DNA of 64,000 bases from Acanthamoeba sp. SK_2022b. Lineage: Eukaryota > Discosea > Longamoebia > Acanthamoebidae. The stretch's first letter is position 1; each line of letters starts with the position of its first letter. The stretch covers positions 1 through 64,000 of the forward strand of contig JANDJZ010000184.1 of assembly GCA_027943245.1 (NCBI GenBank), read 5' to 3'. The notes below the pieces were generated by a model. It did no database searches. It saw nothing but the letters and a program-made list of their open reading frames with translations, and had not been told where the DNA came from. Below, in pieces: positions 44,273 to 56,462 of this stretch. The position numbers and the translations under genes are program-made.

Positions 44273-45113
44273 CTCTATTGTGCGCGGGAAGAAAATTAAT
44301 GCCAAGTCCCCTTTTCCCTGCGTGCACGGGCCAATTACGTGATGGCTGCGTAGGCAAGAGGTGCGCCAGGCGAAACCAGTTGTGCACTTGTTCATTCATG
44401 CACAGATCACACCGAACACCAATTGCACAACCTCTTCTAGTATGACCAGAACCACATACAAACTGAGGTTTGGGCGAAGCACATGGTAAAGGAGGTGTGT
44501 ATCAGCACAGGTACATCTAAAAGCACACTTACCTGTACCAGCGGGCGTTAAGGATGAGCGGAAAGGCGTCGCACTGCAATGCCGTCACTTTTCTGTGCTC
44601 TCTGTGTCTGTTTCTGGATAACCAGCAGGTCTGGCCCTCTAGTCCTCCTCGCACTGAGGATAGAGAACCGCCATCCCTTTTCCTCGAGAACGTGATCACC
44701 TCTCCACGCCCAAGGCGAAGCTGCGTCCCCTCTTCGCCTTCTAAACCCTTCGCCATTTCCGACCAGGGGAAGGGTTCACTCGCGCCACCTCATCTTCTTC
44801 ACTCCCGCCTCGAGTAATGGTCCCGAGGAAGCGTCGACACAACGCCTTCTCGGAGTGGGTGCGGGGGAGGCTTCACGTCACGCCGGACCGGACGGCTCAG
44901 TGTTTCCCCGTTCTGCCCGGAAAGGGGGGATTCTCTGTGGGAACGATCCAGCGAGGCGGGAGCAGTCAGTTTAGATACATACATACAAACACCTGGACAG
45001 GCCAACCGGCTTTCTTTGCCAGGAGCGGGGGCGCCTCTTTCGCTTGGCCGGCCAAAACAAAGCAGCCCCCGGTGGTGGTGGTGGCGGCGGTGATGTTGCT
45101 GCTGCGGCTGCTA
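44273..45113. other. Gene-free stretch between UROD and INTS3
   Basis: This 841-bp stretch covers the UROD upstream region and the INTS3 3' flank. Open frames here (for example the plus-strand frame 44817-45557) run into the antisense of INTS3 and show only low-complexity residues. No RNA gene or repeat was recognised. Confidence 0.45.
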
Positions 45114-48100
45114 CTACTGGTCAAAGTCGTGCTCGTGCTCCATGCTGATGCGCTTCACCTTGCGCTTGCGGGCGGCGCCGGCGTCGGCTCCGCCATCGCC
45201 TTTGGCGTTGCTGTCGTCCCTGTCGTCCCGATCGTCGCCGGCGGCGGCCACCTCGGGCAGTCGCAAGTGGGCCGACGAACCCGAGAGGCTTCGCTTCCGC
45301 TTCGGCGGTGGCGGCTGCAGCACAAGCCCCCCCCCCCCGGTAGAAGGTCAGCTTCACGACTCACGACGACATGGGGGGGGGGGAAGCGAGTGTACCTCTG
45401 GCCGGCCGGGTTTGTTTTCATCGAGCGCGCCGTTGGATGCTCGGCGCGGTATGCCGCCGCTACTGCTTGTGAGGGAGACGCCGGCGGGATGGCGCGGCTG
45501 GCCCGGGACGGGCGAGGGCGAGCCTGGCTTGAACGAACCGCCGCCGCTGCTGCCTGAGCTGTGTCGGGCCAGCTGGGGCGACGAGGAGGCCAAGACCGAG
45601 CCGCTCCGTCGCTCGTTGGTGTTTTGTCGCTCGGCGAGATGCTCGCTCTCCTCGGCCTCGCCGTGGTTGGCGTCGAGCGTCGGGCTCAGCCGCCGCTTCT
45701 TGAGCGCGCCGCTGCCGCTGCCGCTGCCGTGCGACGCAGCGGCGCCGGGCTCTAAACCCGGCGAGAGGTGGGGCGAGCCGTCCTTGGACAGGGCCCGCCG
45801 CCGCTTCTCCCGCTCCACCGCCGTTTCGCCGCCGACCGTGGCCGACAGAGCCGACGACGTCGTCGCCGATGTCGACCCCGAGGACGCTCGCTTTCGCTTC
45901 TTGTTGGGGTCGGCAGCCACGGCGCCGTGGGAAGAGCCGCCTGCGCCGCTGCTGTTGCGTCGCTCCTGGAGCAGGGTGGGCAGGCCGTCGTAGTGCTCGG
46001 CGGGGAGGTCGTAGGCGCGAAGCACTCGCTGCAGGAGGCCCGAGAGCAGGGTGAGGTGGTCGGCGCCGGGGCCTCGCCGCAGGCTGGCCCGGAGAACGAG
46101 GCACCAGCTGTTCAGGTGTCCCGCCACTCGCTTGGCATACTTCCTATCTACACGCCCTCGACTGTCCCTCTCCTCGCTCTCGCCCTGTTCGTCGTCGTTT
46201 TCGTCCTTGGACGCATCGGGCGCCACGCTCTTGGCGAGGACTCGCTGCAGTTCGCCAAAGAGGAGCGGGAAGAAGGCCCGCGCATCCCTCCCGCTCCACT
46301 GGTTTAACAGGGCGCAGGACAGGTGCGCGAAGGGCAGGGGGAGCGCGAAGACGGCCTGGAACAGCGTTGGCGTGGGCACTGCCGTTCGCAGCAGCGACAG
46401 CAGGCCTTGGACAAACTCTGTGTCGTGCAGGCGATGAGAGAGGGGTGAGCACGAATCGGGCACAGCTCGCACGGAGGAGGCCTGGGCAGCGGGGAAGGCC
46501 GTACCCTGTGATCGGTCCTGCAGTCGGAGAATGTCGAGGGCTTCCACAGCCAACTCCTCCACGCCATCGGCGCCGTGATTGAACTCGGCCGTCATGAACT
46601 GCCACATACAAAACTGGCTGATGCTCTCCCAGCCAAGCGATTGTTCTGCGCACGCCGCGTCCATTCGAGCATGACGTGAGACACGAGTCCCGCGGTGGTG
46701 GAGATTGTAGGGGTAAGTTACCAAGTACAAATGGCGCGTCCCGAGATCCAAACATTTCGAACTCGCCCAGCGTCAGCTTGCACGCAAGTGACTCGATCTG
46801 CAGGCAGAGGGAAAGGTGTGAGGACAAGGCACGCGAGTGACTCTTTGGAGGAGAGATTCGGCAAAATGGCGATGAGCGTGGACGCACGTGTGTGGGATCG
46901 GCATTGTTGACGATGAGCTGCACCAGCTCCATTCGATAGGCCCGCGCGTATTCCGGCAGGTACCGGAACAGATAGGGCACCATCTGCGCGAACAGGTCCA
47001 TCGATTCATCCGCGCACAACTGACATCGGTTGCGCAGTTTAGATCGTGTCGATCAATGACAAACACGACGGCGACCATGAGAGAGTGAGAGGAGGAGCAC
47101 CTTGCAATCCAACAAAAATGGGTGATCCTGAGAGTCGGCCGACCCCTTGCTCGTGCTATGTTCAAGTAAAGTAGCGTAGGGGCTCAAAATGTCGTCGTGA
47201 AGCTCTCCCATGTAGTGATAGCCGCTGTCCACGTTCTCGATGAGGAGACCGTTGGGATGGTGGTTGTGGTGGTGATGGTTCTCGTCCTCTGCCGACCCGT
47301 CGTCGAGCCCCCTCAGGCTTCGTCGACGTCTGTCGATGGCCTTGATCCCGTGCACGATCAACCACACCAAAAATCGGAATCCTGCGCAGGCAGGCGTACG
47401 TGAGCGTGATCCCCCGGGTTATGGCGATAGCGGACTCGCGCTGTGCGAACGTACCGATGGAGGGAATGAGGGGTCGCATTTCGTGGAGTACGTCCAACAG
47501 GGCAAAGGGCGGAGAGGGCTCGGCGGAGAAGAGGTTGTAGTGAAGCGCAGGCCTGGCGGAGAAAACGGTCTCGGGCGCAAAGTCGGCAAACTCCTTTGCC
47601 AGAGCGTTTGCGAAAAACTGGGCCAGCTCGGTCGCCGCCTCCTGGGAGTAGTACTTCGCGCTCGAGGACTAGTCATTGCCGACAACCACGCGCGCGCACA
47701 CAGACACCTGGTGAGTACTCCGCGTCATCATCAACACGAAGCGATGCGGTAGTCGAGTGTACCATTTTTACAAAGTGCGCGACGAGGTGGTGCAGGTTGC
47801 TGGACTGGACCTCAAACGATCGGTTGCCATCCTCGCTCAAGGAATCGATCAGCTTCCCCAAAGATCGCTCGACTGGCATCAGCGACTGCGGAATGTCGGT
47901 CCTGTCGCCCGGCGGATAGGTGAAGTGGAGTGAGCCTCTTTGCACTGTACAAAGACTCAAAGACCAGCGTGTACCTGGCGACAGACTTGCCCTTCTCAGG
48001 CTCCTGCTCTTCCGCGACCTCTTCGGGCGCCGATTCCGGTCGGCTGTACAGTTCCTCCGTCGGCGACGCCTGCCGCTTCGGGCTGATGAGCGGCTTGTCC

Positions 48101-50579
48101 ATCAGCATCAGATCAAAATTGTCCAGCCCAGCAGACCCCTTGCGGCCCACTGTTTGCACCGACAAAGACAAGACAAGACGCCGCAAAGGTGAGCGTCGCG
48201 TGCGGTTTGGAGAGACGATGGAAGGGGTGGGGGGGAGGAGCTCACCAAAAGAGTCGGCCTCGGCCAGCTGAGGGAAGGGCAGCTTCGGGAGGGTGGCGGT
48301 CGTCTGGCCGGCGGATGGAGGGAGAGGCATTTTCTGTGGCGACACCCCGGGAGAGACGGACATGGGCACGGGCGAGGAGGGGAGCGTGGGGGAGCCGCCG
48401 GAGGAGGACAGGAGAGGCGAGGTGCCGGACGGCTTTTGGTCCTCCTTGAGGAACGGTCGGAAGATGGGGTGCAGCTTTTTCTTCAGGCTGGGCTCGAGAG
48501 TCGGGCAATTAAAGAGCGGGGCGAGCGATCTGTACAGAGACAAGGAGGACGCGTAAGCTTACCGCACAGCAGCAGCGGCAGAGCGAGTGTCGGACGTGTA
48601 CGTACGTGACTACGTTCTTGCCGAGGCACACGCTGAAAGAATTGTGTACTCCCTTACGGGCAAAATCGCGACGTTGCTCGTCGAATGATTCGATGGCAGT
48701 GGCGAGGAAGTCGAGCAAAGTGGCCGTCATGTCGGGATACTTTGGAATGGAGTGCACCATCAGCAAGATGGCCGGCTCTGCACATACACAGCGTCAGCGC
48801 ACGTGACGACGAATGAATGAGCTGGCGACAGGCGTTCGCCGATTTGCGAGCGCACCGATGTTCATGATGTTGTCGGTCCTGTGGTCGTACGAGAACCAGT
48901 CCCAGAACAGCGCCATCTTCGCGCTGTGACCGACATACTTGGTCTGCACACAACGAAAAGAGTAGCACTTAGGTAAGTGGCCAGAGACATGACTGAACAC
49001 AAGGCCGTCATCATGATTGCTCGAGGTACCTTGATACACTTGAGCAGCCACCCGATGATCGCCCATCGGGGCACGATGTCCGAGCAGAGGACGTGGTTCG
49101 GCGGATGGTAGTTGCAGCAGATGTAACGGATGAGGTCAGGCACGAGGGTTTCGCTGTCGGTGCCGGGCATGTACTTCTGCATGAACCAGGTCTGATATCG
49201 CTTCTGGTTGCCCATTTTGACCTGCACGTAAGCCCCGTCCGAGCCGACAACACATGAGTTGAGCACGTGTACGTGCGTGTACGCACACACCCGCAGTATA
49301 GCCAATGAGGAATGAGGCGAGCGTACGTTCTTGAGGATGTACATGAGATGCGTCTCCATGTCCGGGGTGAGGCGAGAGATGAAGAACTTGGGCGGCGTGC
49401 GCACGGAGAGGAGGTCCGTGATATTGGTGAGAGTGGGGCTGAATGTGTTGGGCTTGTGGAGGAGATCCTTCCAGATGACCTCGTACTCGGGGAACTTCTT
49501 GATCTCGTCGATGAGTCGGATCAGATCCCGCCCGATGACACGCACCTCTTCGAACTGCCAAAGTCGATGCCAAAACAGGGAGGGTCAACACAACGTTGAC
49601 ACGTTCATCGGCAAGCATTGGGTCAAGCCTGCGCGTACCTTCTCGCGGAAGAGAGAGCTGGTGAAGTTGATTTCTTGTTGGCGTAGTGCGGTCAAGGCGG
49701 GCTGCTTGAGGTGATCCGTGATGAGGCGGGTGAAGGTGTAGTACACCATGGAGATGAGCCTCGGACTGGAGTACAGCCATGGCCTAGTTGATCGAGGATG
49801 GGAACGGGTAAGAGAAGCGAGCTGAAGAATCAAAAGCAGCAACGAGCGATGGGTGAGCACAAAAGACGAGCAAGGAGAGTGCGCACTTGTTATCTTGAAG
49901 CATCTTCAGCAAGGAGGCGGCGAGCTGAGTGTTTTTGGGCGAGTAGTCACCGCTCGCGACGTGTCGCAGCAGAGCAGAGAAGACAGGGTCGAGGTTCTTA
50001 GCTCGAGCACGAATGAGCTCTTGGAGGACCCACATAAACTGCTTTTTGCTGGGTTCCATTAGCTTGTGGAATTTGTCTAGGGCGATCCGCTTGAGCTGCT
50101 CGACGCAAAACTCCCAATCGTCGCGCTGACATATGCTCAGCCATTTCCAGTGCTGCGCGCAGGATTGTTGTTATCTTAGAAAATGGGCGATGACGTAGAA
50201 ATGATGATGAAATGTGATTGACGTACCAGCATTGAGACCTGGGGAACGGTGAGCACGCTGAAGAGGAGGCCCATGATCACCTCGCCATGACGTTCTTGGC
50301 TTTCGCCGGCCTAAAGGAGGTGGAGGTCAGCGCTTGTACTGAGATTTCAAATAATGTAGACAAACATTGTGCAGCGCTAATGGGTCATCTGCGCACCCTG
50401 ACTTGCAGGAATCCGACAGCGTCGGTCTCTGATGCGTTGCCAATCTTGCTCTGCAGCTCGGCCCAACACGCCTTCCACGCTGATTCCAGTTCATCTGGAA
50501 TGTCGATATCTCTTCTATTGAGCAACTTGGGTCCTGTTGCGGCCTGCGGTGGCGGCGGCCCATCTTGGCCTCTCTTCAT
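45114..50579 (-). CDS. Integrator complex subunit 3
   Basis: Subunit of the Integrator complex, which processes snRNA and terminates promoter-proximal transcription; in animals INTS3 also nucleates the SOSS ssDNA-binding complex. The multi-exon chain starts at 50579 (MKRGQDGPPPPQ...DIPDELESAW). Family segments follow: KQFMWVLQELIRARAKNLDPVF, SPRLISMVYYTFTRLI, VIWKDLLHKP, TPPKFFISRLTPDMETHL, KRYQTWFMQKYM, LIRYICCNYHPPNHVLCSD, PRWAIIGWLLKCIK, NIMNIEPAILLMVHSIPKYP and SLAPLFNCPTLEPSLKKKL. A long Ser/Pro linker (about 48450-48240) separates the N- and C-terminal helical domains. The C terminus is basic and Ser-rich (RKRKVKRISMEHEHDFDQ). Exon boundaries were not all fixed. No other Integrator subunit is nearby. 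Confidence 0.9.
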
Positions 50580-50988
50580 GTGACTGATGGATGCAGCGGC
50601 GGCGTAGTGCGGGTTCGAATGTGGTTGATGGCTGTAGCGCTACGCGGCAAATGGCGAGATGGGCCAGCGAGATTTTTTGTGGGCGATGTAGATTGTGCCT
50701 GTGGTATGGCGGCGGCTGTGTGTGTGGTGGAGCCCCTCTGTGTGGCTCTGTCCCTCTCTCGGGCTAAAAGAGAAAAGAGACTCGCCCCATGCCGGCCGGT
50801 GGTGGGGCGACGGAACCCAGGAACCACCTTAAGGGGGCGGTTATCTAATACTGTTTTAAGGTAGCTGTTTTATGTGTCGGGTTATTTCCGGAAAACGAAA
50901 TAAATACGGTCCCACGTCATCGATCACCGTCAACTCAAGTCAAACTTGAAAAGAGAAGCCCCGGCGCCGTGGTGTTGCTGGCCACTTG
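50580..50988. other. Intergenic region, INTS3 upstream / DENN-LIM 3' flank
   Basis: Both neighbours are on the minus strand. The stretch should contain the INTS3 promoter and the poly(A) site of the DENN-LIM gene. No clear TATA box or other site was found. Confidence 0.4.
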
Positions 50989-52612
50989 TCAGTGCGGTCT
51001 GGCCTTGGCCGCCTGACTACCACAGTGGTGGCAGCAGGCTCGACGGGCGGGCCCGACCAACACGTAGCCGCTGGTGAGAGGCGCTCGGCAGTCGGCGCAC
51101 ACGAAGCAGCGGGCGTGGGCCACCTTGTCCTCCACCTTGACACACTGGCCCTCGAGCACCTGCGAGCACAGGTAGCACCTGCGCCCGAACGCCTCCTTCA
51201 CGCAGGCCGAGTGGTAGGGCTTGCCGTCCTTCAGCACAAACTTCATCGCCTTGAAGGACTGGTGGCAGTGAGAGCACGTGAAGCAGTTCTCGTGCCACGA
51301 CCCGTTGAGCGCGCTCACCACCTGCTCTCCATTGCCGAACGCCTTGCCGCAGCCCGAACAGAACCGCGCTCCGGTGTTCACGCCTGCACAATACACGCGT
51401 TTGGTGTGAGACGATGTGAGCGCTCGTTGTGTTTTGGTGGGGGGGGGGCTCGGCCGAGAACGCACCGGCTTGCTGCACTTGCGTGCCGGGCGTGGGCGGG
51501 AGCGGTTTGGGTTTCGAGGCGGGCGCGAGCGTCGCTCGGTGGCCGGGAGGAGGGCCCGCAGGGGCCGTGGGCCTGGTCGGCAGCCCGGACGCGCTGGCGC
51601 TGGGAGCGGGCTGGTATTGCTGTCGCGCTGGCGCCGAGCCGCCTCCGTTGAAGGCCGGCCGCGCAGGTGGCGCGGTCGGGCCTCTCGTGGCGTTCGAAGC
51701 GGACGCGGCCGCCGCAGGACTCGAACCGCTGGCCGCCGTGGTCGTGTGTGACCGCTGGAAGCGCGAGGCCATGTCGCTCACGTTGCCTCCGCCGCCGTAG
51801 GGCGCCGTTGTCGCGGGAGCCGTGGAGGCGGTGGGCCGAGCCTGCAGGGAATTCGTGGCGGCGTTGACCGGGCGCGGCGGGGGAGCAGCGCCGGGGCTCG
51901 GGGAGTCGGCCTTGCGGAGGTTGCTCCGGAGGGAGCTGGACGGGGTAGTGGTGGTGGTGGTGGTCGGAGCGGAGATCGAGGGGGCAGAGGTGGACCCGGG
52001 CGACCCGCGCGCGAGCATCGGGGGCGGCGCGGGGCTGTCCCTCTTCTCGGACGAAGACGCGCCGCCGCTGTTGGGCGCGGGCGCGGGCGTGGGCTGCGAT
52101 TCGGCGCTGGGCTTCTCCCTGCTCTTGCCGAACCGCTTGCTCACGTTGCCCACCTTGGCCTTGAGCGCCTTGCTCTCGTCCGCAGCCTCACCTACACATT
52201 AGATGTGTCCATTCGAATGTTTGGGCGGAGTGGAGTGAGTGAAAGTCGAAAGAACATGCGGGTCTCTGTGTGCGTACCGCGCAGATTCTTGAACCAGCCG
52301 CCCATGCCGAGGCCCTTCCGGTCCTTGGCTTCGAGGCACGCCATGCAAATGGGTCGGCCGTCCTTGTCCTGCGTATCGCTCTCCACGTCGCAGCCGCACT
52401 TGCAGCAGACCTCGAACACGGCGGGCTGCTCCATCTGATTGTGTGCCGGAGCGTGCGACTGGGCCTTTAGCAGCACGCAGTTGCGCAGCGTGCCCTTCTC
52501 CGACATCGTCTCCCTACAACGCAACTCGAGTAAGCATTTTAAAAAATATTGATAAATAAAGTAATTAATTAAAATGATAGTGTGGTGTGGCGTCGTGGAT
52601 AAACAAAATGAT

Positions 52613-52644
<32 letters not shown>

Positions 52645-53429
52645 AATAAATAGCCGTGAGGCGGTACCGTTCCATGATGAAGCTGAACCACATCTGAGAG
52701 GCCTCGAACTGATCGAGGAACGACTTGATGGCCGGTGGCTGGGCATCCCGGAAGGCCTGCACGTTGAGCTTGTTATTTCGCATGAAGTCGGCGTAGCTCG
52801 AAAGGATGCTCTGGAAGAAGTCCAGGAACGCCGCCGCCACGTCCAGATCGAATGCTCGCCCCTCTGACAAAGATCGACCAAACGTCGGTGTCAGTCGGGG
52901 CTGCGTGCTGGCGCGCTAGGGCGTGCGCGCGTACTCTTTCCAGAAGCGACGATGGAGTCGAGGCTCATCTCCAGCGTTCGCAGCTCGTGTGGAGGGAGAA
53001 CGCTCGGGAACCCAGGGCTGGCGATGAAGGCTCCCTTGTCCAAGTCCACTATGTACACCTTTCACATCCATCGACGCTCGCCCATGAGCGCTCGGAATTC
53101 GTGCGCGTGCGTGTTGTGCATGTGCGCTGTACCTCCTCCAGGGGCTGCTTCTTGACGGCGGGAATGCTGTCGGCAAGAATGCCGAGCATGAAGGGCATCG
53201 GTGCCGCGCAGTAGTCGAGGAGCGACTGCGGCAGCACGGGAATGAAGACGTGCTGCCACGAGAACGGGTAAAGGAGGGCGCTGAGCGCGTTGACGCACGA
53301 CGAGAGGATGCCCAGCGTCTTGGCGGCTACGATGACGCGTCGCTCCAACAGCATGTTGCCAAAGAGCTCCAGGATCTTGGGGACGGGCATCAGCTTGAAC
53401 AAGGTTACGAACGATACCTGCACCATTCC

Positions 53430-53496
<67 letters not shown>

Positions 53497-54621
53497 CAAC
53501 GGGACCGTCAAATGACTGGCGATTGCAGCAGAGTAAAGCGTGCGTGCACGCGTGATCATTGCGTGCCACGGATGGGGGCAGAGGGGCGGCATGTACATAG
53601 TCGAGGTATTCGAAGCGTGAGCCCAGCGATCGGGTGAGTTGGTACACATCGCCGTTGGAACTGCTGGCGCCGCCGCCCGCTGCGAAGGTGCGCACGGTGA
53701 TGGTCTCGCCCGGATCGGGGAACTTGTTGGCCAGCACCGACTGCAGAAAGGAGAATACTGCTGTGGGCTTGGGCTTGGTCGACGCCTTTCGCCTCTCCTC
53801 GACGATGTCCAAGATGCGTCGGAACAGCGAGAACGAAGTGCTAACGTACACACAACGCACAATGAGAGGATCAGAATGCGCTTGTTGCGGTGAGATACGC
53901 CATGTTGCGATTAAGCAGAGTAGTGTACCAGAGGCTGAGCATGCAGTGGCATTCGATGATGGTGTCGCTGGGCTTATCGGGATTGGGCACGCGCATGCGG
54001 CGGCAGTAGCCGAATTTGCGCGAGCCATCCGAGTCCGTGAGAACGAACGAAAACGTCTCGCTCTGCTGCACGCCCATCCCCCTGCAGCGCGTGGCATCAC
54101 ACACACATCACACAGTTCATCCAACTGCCACCAGCGCTTGACCATGCAACAGAAGAGATGGGGGAGGATCGCTGCGGCGTTTAGGTACCCGAGGAGCTTC
54201 TTCTTCTTGTCCTTCTTCTTGCTCTGGTCGGAGAGTTCCAGCTCGGGGAAGCAGAATCGCATGATGGGCCCCGAAATGGAGTCCTTCGCTCCCTGATCAG
54301 TTGACGGCGGATACCGGTAGGCGATGAACGGCTGTCCGGTCGCTGCGTCCGCCAACCACACCAGGTGAGGTCGGTGCAATATTGTGAAATAAAATAAAAT
54401 AACCAATTATAATTACCAATTTAAATAGGAAGCATAATTTTATATCGGTTTTATTCTATCCATTTAAAAGGATTTGCAAAAAGCGCAAATGCAGTCACTG
54501 AGAACGAAAGCGTCAAGCGAGGGGGGAGAAAAATGATTTGCGGGTAGACGGGAAGCGTACATGGATTGACCTGCACGATGAGGACATACTCGAAGATGGC
54601 TAATTCTCGCGTTTTGTTCAT
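50989..54621 (-). CDS. DENN-domain protein with C-terminal LIM domains
   Basis: DENN modules are Rab GEFs; LIM domains are zinc-binding protein-interaction modules. The start at 54621 encodes MNKTRELAIFEYVLIVQVNP (uDENN), joined to TGQPFIAYRYP...IMRFCFPELEL. The central DENN follows: ETFSFVLTDSDGSRKFGYCRR, then LFKLMPVPKILELFGNMLLERRVI, then LYPFSWQHVFIPVLPQSLLDYCAAPMPF. The dDENN part has VYIVDLDKG, FLDFFQSILSSYADFM and MWFSFIMERYRL. A small zinc-binding motif (CCKCGCDV...GRPICMAC, about 52400-52320) comes next. Then comes a 250-residue Ser/Pro/Ala linker and two LIM domains (about 51385-51000; first CSGCGKAF...WHENCFTCSHC, second CYLCSQVL...HARCFVCADC). All parts lie in one chain of compatible phases. 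The second LIM ends just before the stop. Confidence 0.85.
52611..52652. repeat. (ATA)n/(AAAT)n tract in DENN-LIM intron
   Basis: A/T-only simple repeat inside an AT-rich intron (about 52515-52662) of an otherwise GC-rich gene. Confidence 0.85.
53430..53497. repeat. (CAA)n trinucleotide repeat in DENN-LIM intron
   Basis: About 68 bp of CAA units on the plus strand. On the coding strand this reads (TTG)n, immediately after a donor in the intron following the LFKLMPV exon. Confidence 0.9.
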
Positions 54622-54884
54622 TTTTTAACGCGGATCCTAAACGCCCGAGAGGGCCAGTAGGCTTCTTTCCGATTACTCCCCACCTTGTGCAATGGGCGGT
54701 GCTGGTAGACTCGTTTTGCCCGCACCGTATGTGGGTATTACTCGATGTAGAGGTCGTGCAGGCTGCTGAGCGCAAAATGCTTTAGTTTACCATAGTTTTT
54801 GTGGGCAGTATGATCGGAACGCTTGCTATTTGTCTCTTTTCATTTCACGCCAACCCAGCAACACTTGCGCCAACCCACACAGCG
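54622..54884. promoter_or_regulatory. Divergent promoter region, DENN-LIM / EF-hand genes
   Basis: These 263 bp lie between two head-to-head starts, so both core promoters should be here (inference). No clear TATA box. Confidence 0.4.
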
Positions 54885-55706
54885 ATGGGCAGCGAGTCGT
54901 CCAAGCTTGCAAAAAAGACTGGCTGTACTTGCCCAACCTCGCCTTCTCTAAAGTCTTGTACATAGCCTTCTCAGATTTTAGTTTTATTGATGGATTCATA
55001 TTTGTATTTTTCATTTTAAAAGCAATGTACGTTGTCATATCTGGTAATGTTACTGCCGTGGAAAAACAAACAAACAAATAAATATTTTATGTCATTTATT
55101 TATTTTAATGCTAATGCGTCATTGCCAGTCGCCAAGGAAGAGATAAAAGACTTGGAAAAGACCTTTCGCGAAGTGATGACCCACACGCAACAAGGATCCC
55201 GCTTCAAGCTCACAAGCGCCAGCCTTGCTCTCCAGCTTCGAGTCGATGAGGATATCGCTTTCCTCCTCGGCAGGTGCTTCCCTTTCTCGTCACAGCTCGC
55301 TCGATGCACTCTGCCGACTCACCGCCGTCGTGTGCCAATGAACTCGCAGGGCGTTGGATCACGATGGTGACGGAGAGATCGAATTCTCCGAGTGCGTGTG
55401 CCCTTCCTCTTCTCGCTTCAAAAAGACGAGTGAGTCGTTGTTCTCACACCTGCTTCACATCAGGCTGGTCACCACCCTCTATCTGCTTTCTGACGACAGC
55501 ACGCAAGAGGAGAAAATCGATTGTACGCACTCGCGCGCCCTCTCTCTTTCTACTCCCCCATTTCGATCGTTTCTCATCGCCGAACCTTTGGTTCAGTCTG
55601 CTTTCGAGTATACGACCGCGATGGTGACGGATATCTGGTGCCCCTCCCTCCTGGCTCAAGTTTTGTTTGTTGTGGCCTCCTGCGCCGCAGCTCACCCTAT
55701 AACCAC

Positions 55707-55785
<79 letters not shown>

Positions 55786-56320
55786 GGTCTGCCGACAGAC
55801 GCCTGCCGAGTACAGGGAAGCCGCCGATCTGCTGGTGAAGAACATCTCCAAGCTGTCCAACTCCATGCATCAATACCTGGCGCAAACGGAAGTCGAGACC
55901 TTCGAGGTGCGCGGCGACGAGCCGATCGTAGAGCTCTCGCCCAAGGAACTCCAGCAGCAGATCACTCGCAAGTGCGTCGTTACCGCTTTGCGTTATGAGC
56001 GAGAACGCTCTGCTGCGTGCCTGTGCATGCCGGTGTGTAGTGCGAAGAGAGAGAGAAGATAGAAGCGAGAGGAGGGATGTGGAAGTGCTGACCACAACTC
56101 CCGCAGGTTTCTCGAGGCCGACACCGACAATGACGGTTTGATCAGCGCGGAAGAGTTTAAGGCGTTTGCGCTCGCGCACCCCGAGACTCTGCTGGGAATG
56201 CTGCGCATGCGGACCATACTGACCGAGCTCCTACAGCGCTGCAAGAGGATCCGTATCAGACGCGAACGCGCCAAGATGGAGGCCGGTGGCCTCCATAGTA
56301 AGTTCGGCAGGCCCTTTTAG
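54885..56320 (+). CDS. Calcineurin-B-like EF-hand protein, N-myristoylation signal
   Basis: Seven exons (54885-54924, 55129-55273, 55350-55391, 55464-55522, 55597-55637, 55799-55971, 56107-56320) give 237 residues in phase. The N terminus MGSESSK fits the myristoylation rule (Gly2, Ser6). Three complete calcium loops are seen: DHDGDGEIEFSE, DRDGDGYLTPAE and DTDNDGLISAEE, each with acidic residues at 1, 3, 5 and 12. The order and spacing of the last two follow calcineurin B, but about 25 extra residues (QTEVETFEVRGDEPIVEL) lie between them. The C-terminal tail is strongly basic (RCKRIRIRRERAK). The first EF position is degenerate. Likely a membrane-linked calcium sensor; whether it pairs with a calcineurin A, a CIPK-like kinase or something else is not shown. 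Confidence 0.8.
55708..55784. repeat. (CT)n(GT)n microsatellite in EF-hand gene intron
   Basis: CT repeat followed by about 57 bp of GT on the coding strand, ending a few bases before the 3' splice site at 55798. Confidence 0.95.
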
Positions 56321-56462
56321 CCCACACAGGAGGACTCTGAAGCGTCGCCAAGTACAGTCACGGGCGGTAACAAGGCAATAGGTCCGTTCCTGTATTGCCC
56401 ATAAAAATCAAGTGTATTGCAAATAAAATATCGTTTATTTCTATTTATTCTCCCTTCTACAG

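Noticed and set aside
44817..45993. Long plus-strand ORFs over the 3' part of INTS3
   Set aside because: They are antisense to the Ser/Arg-rich C-terminal exons of INTS3 and have no independent support.
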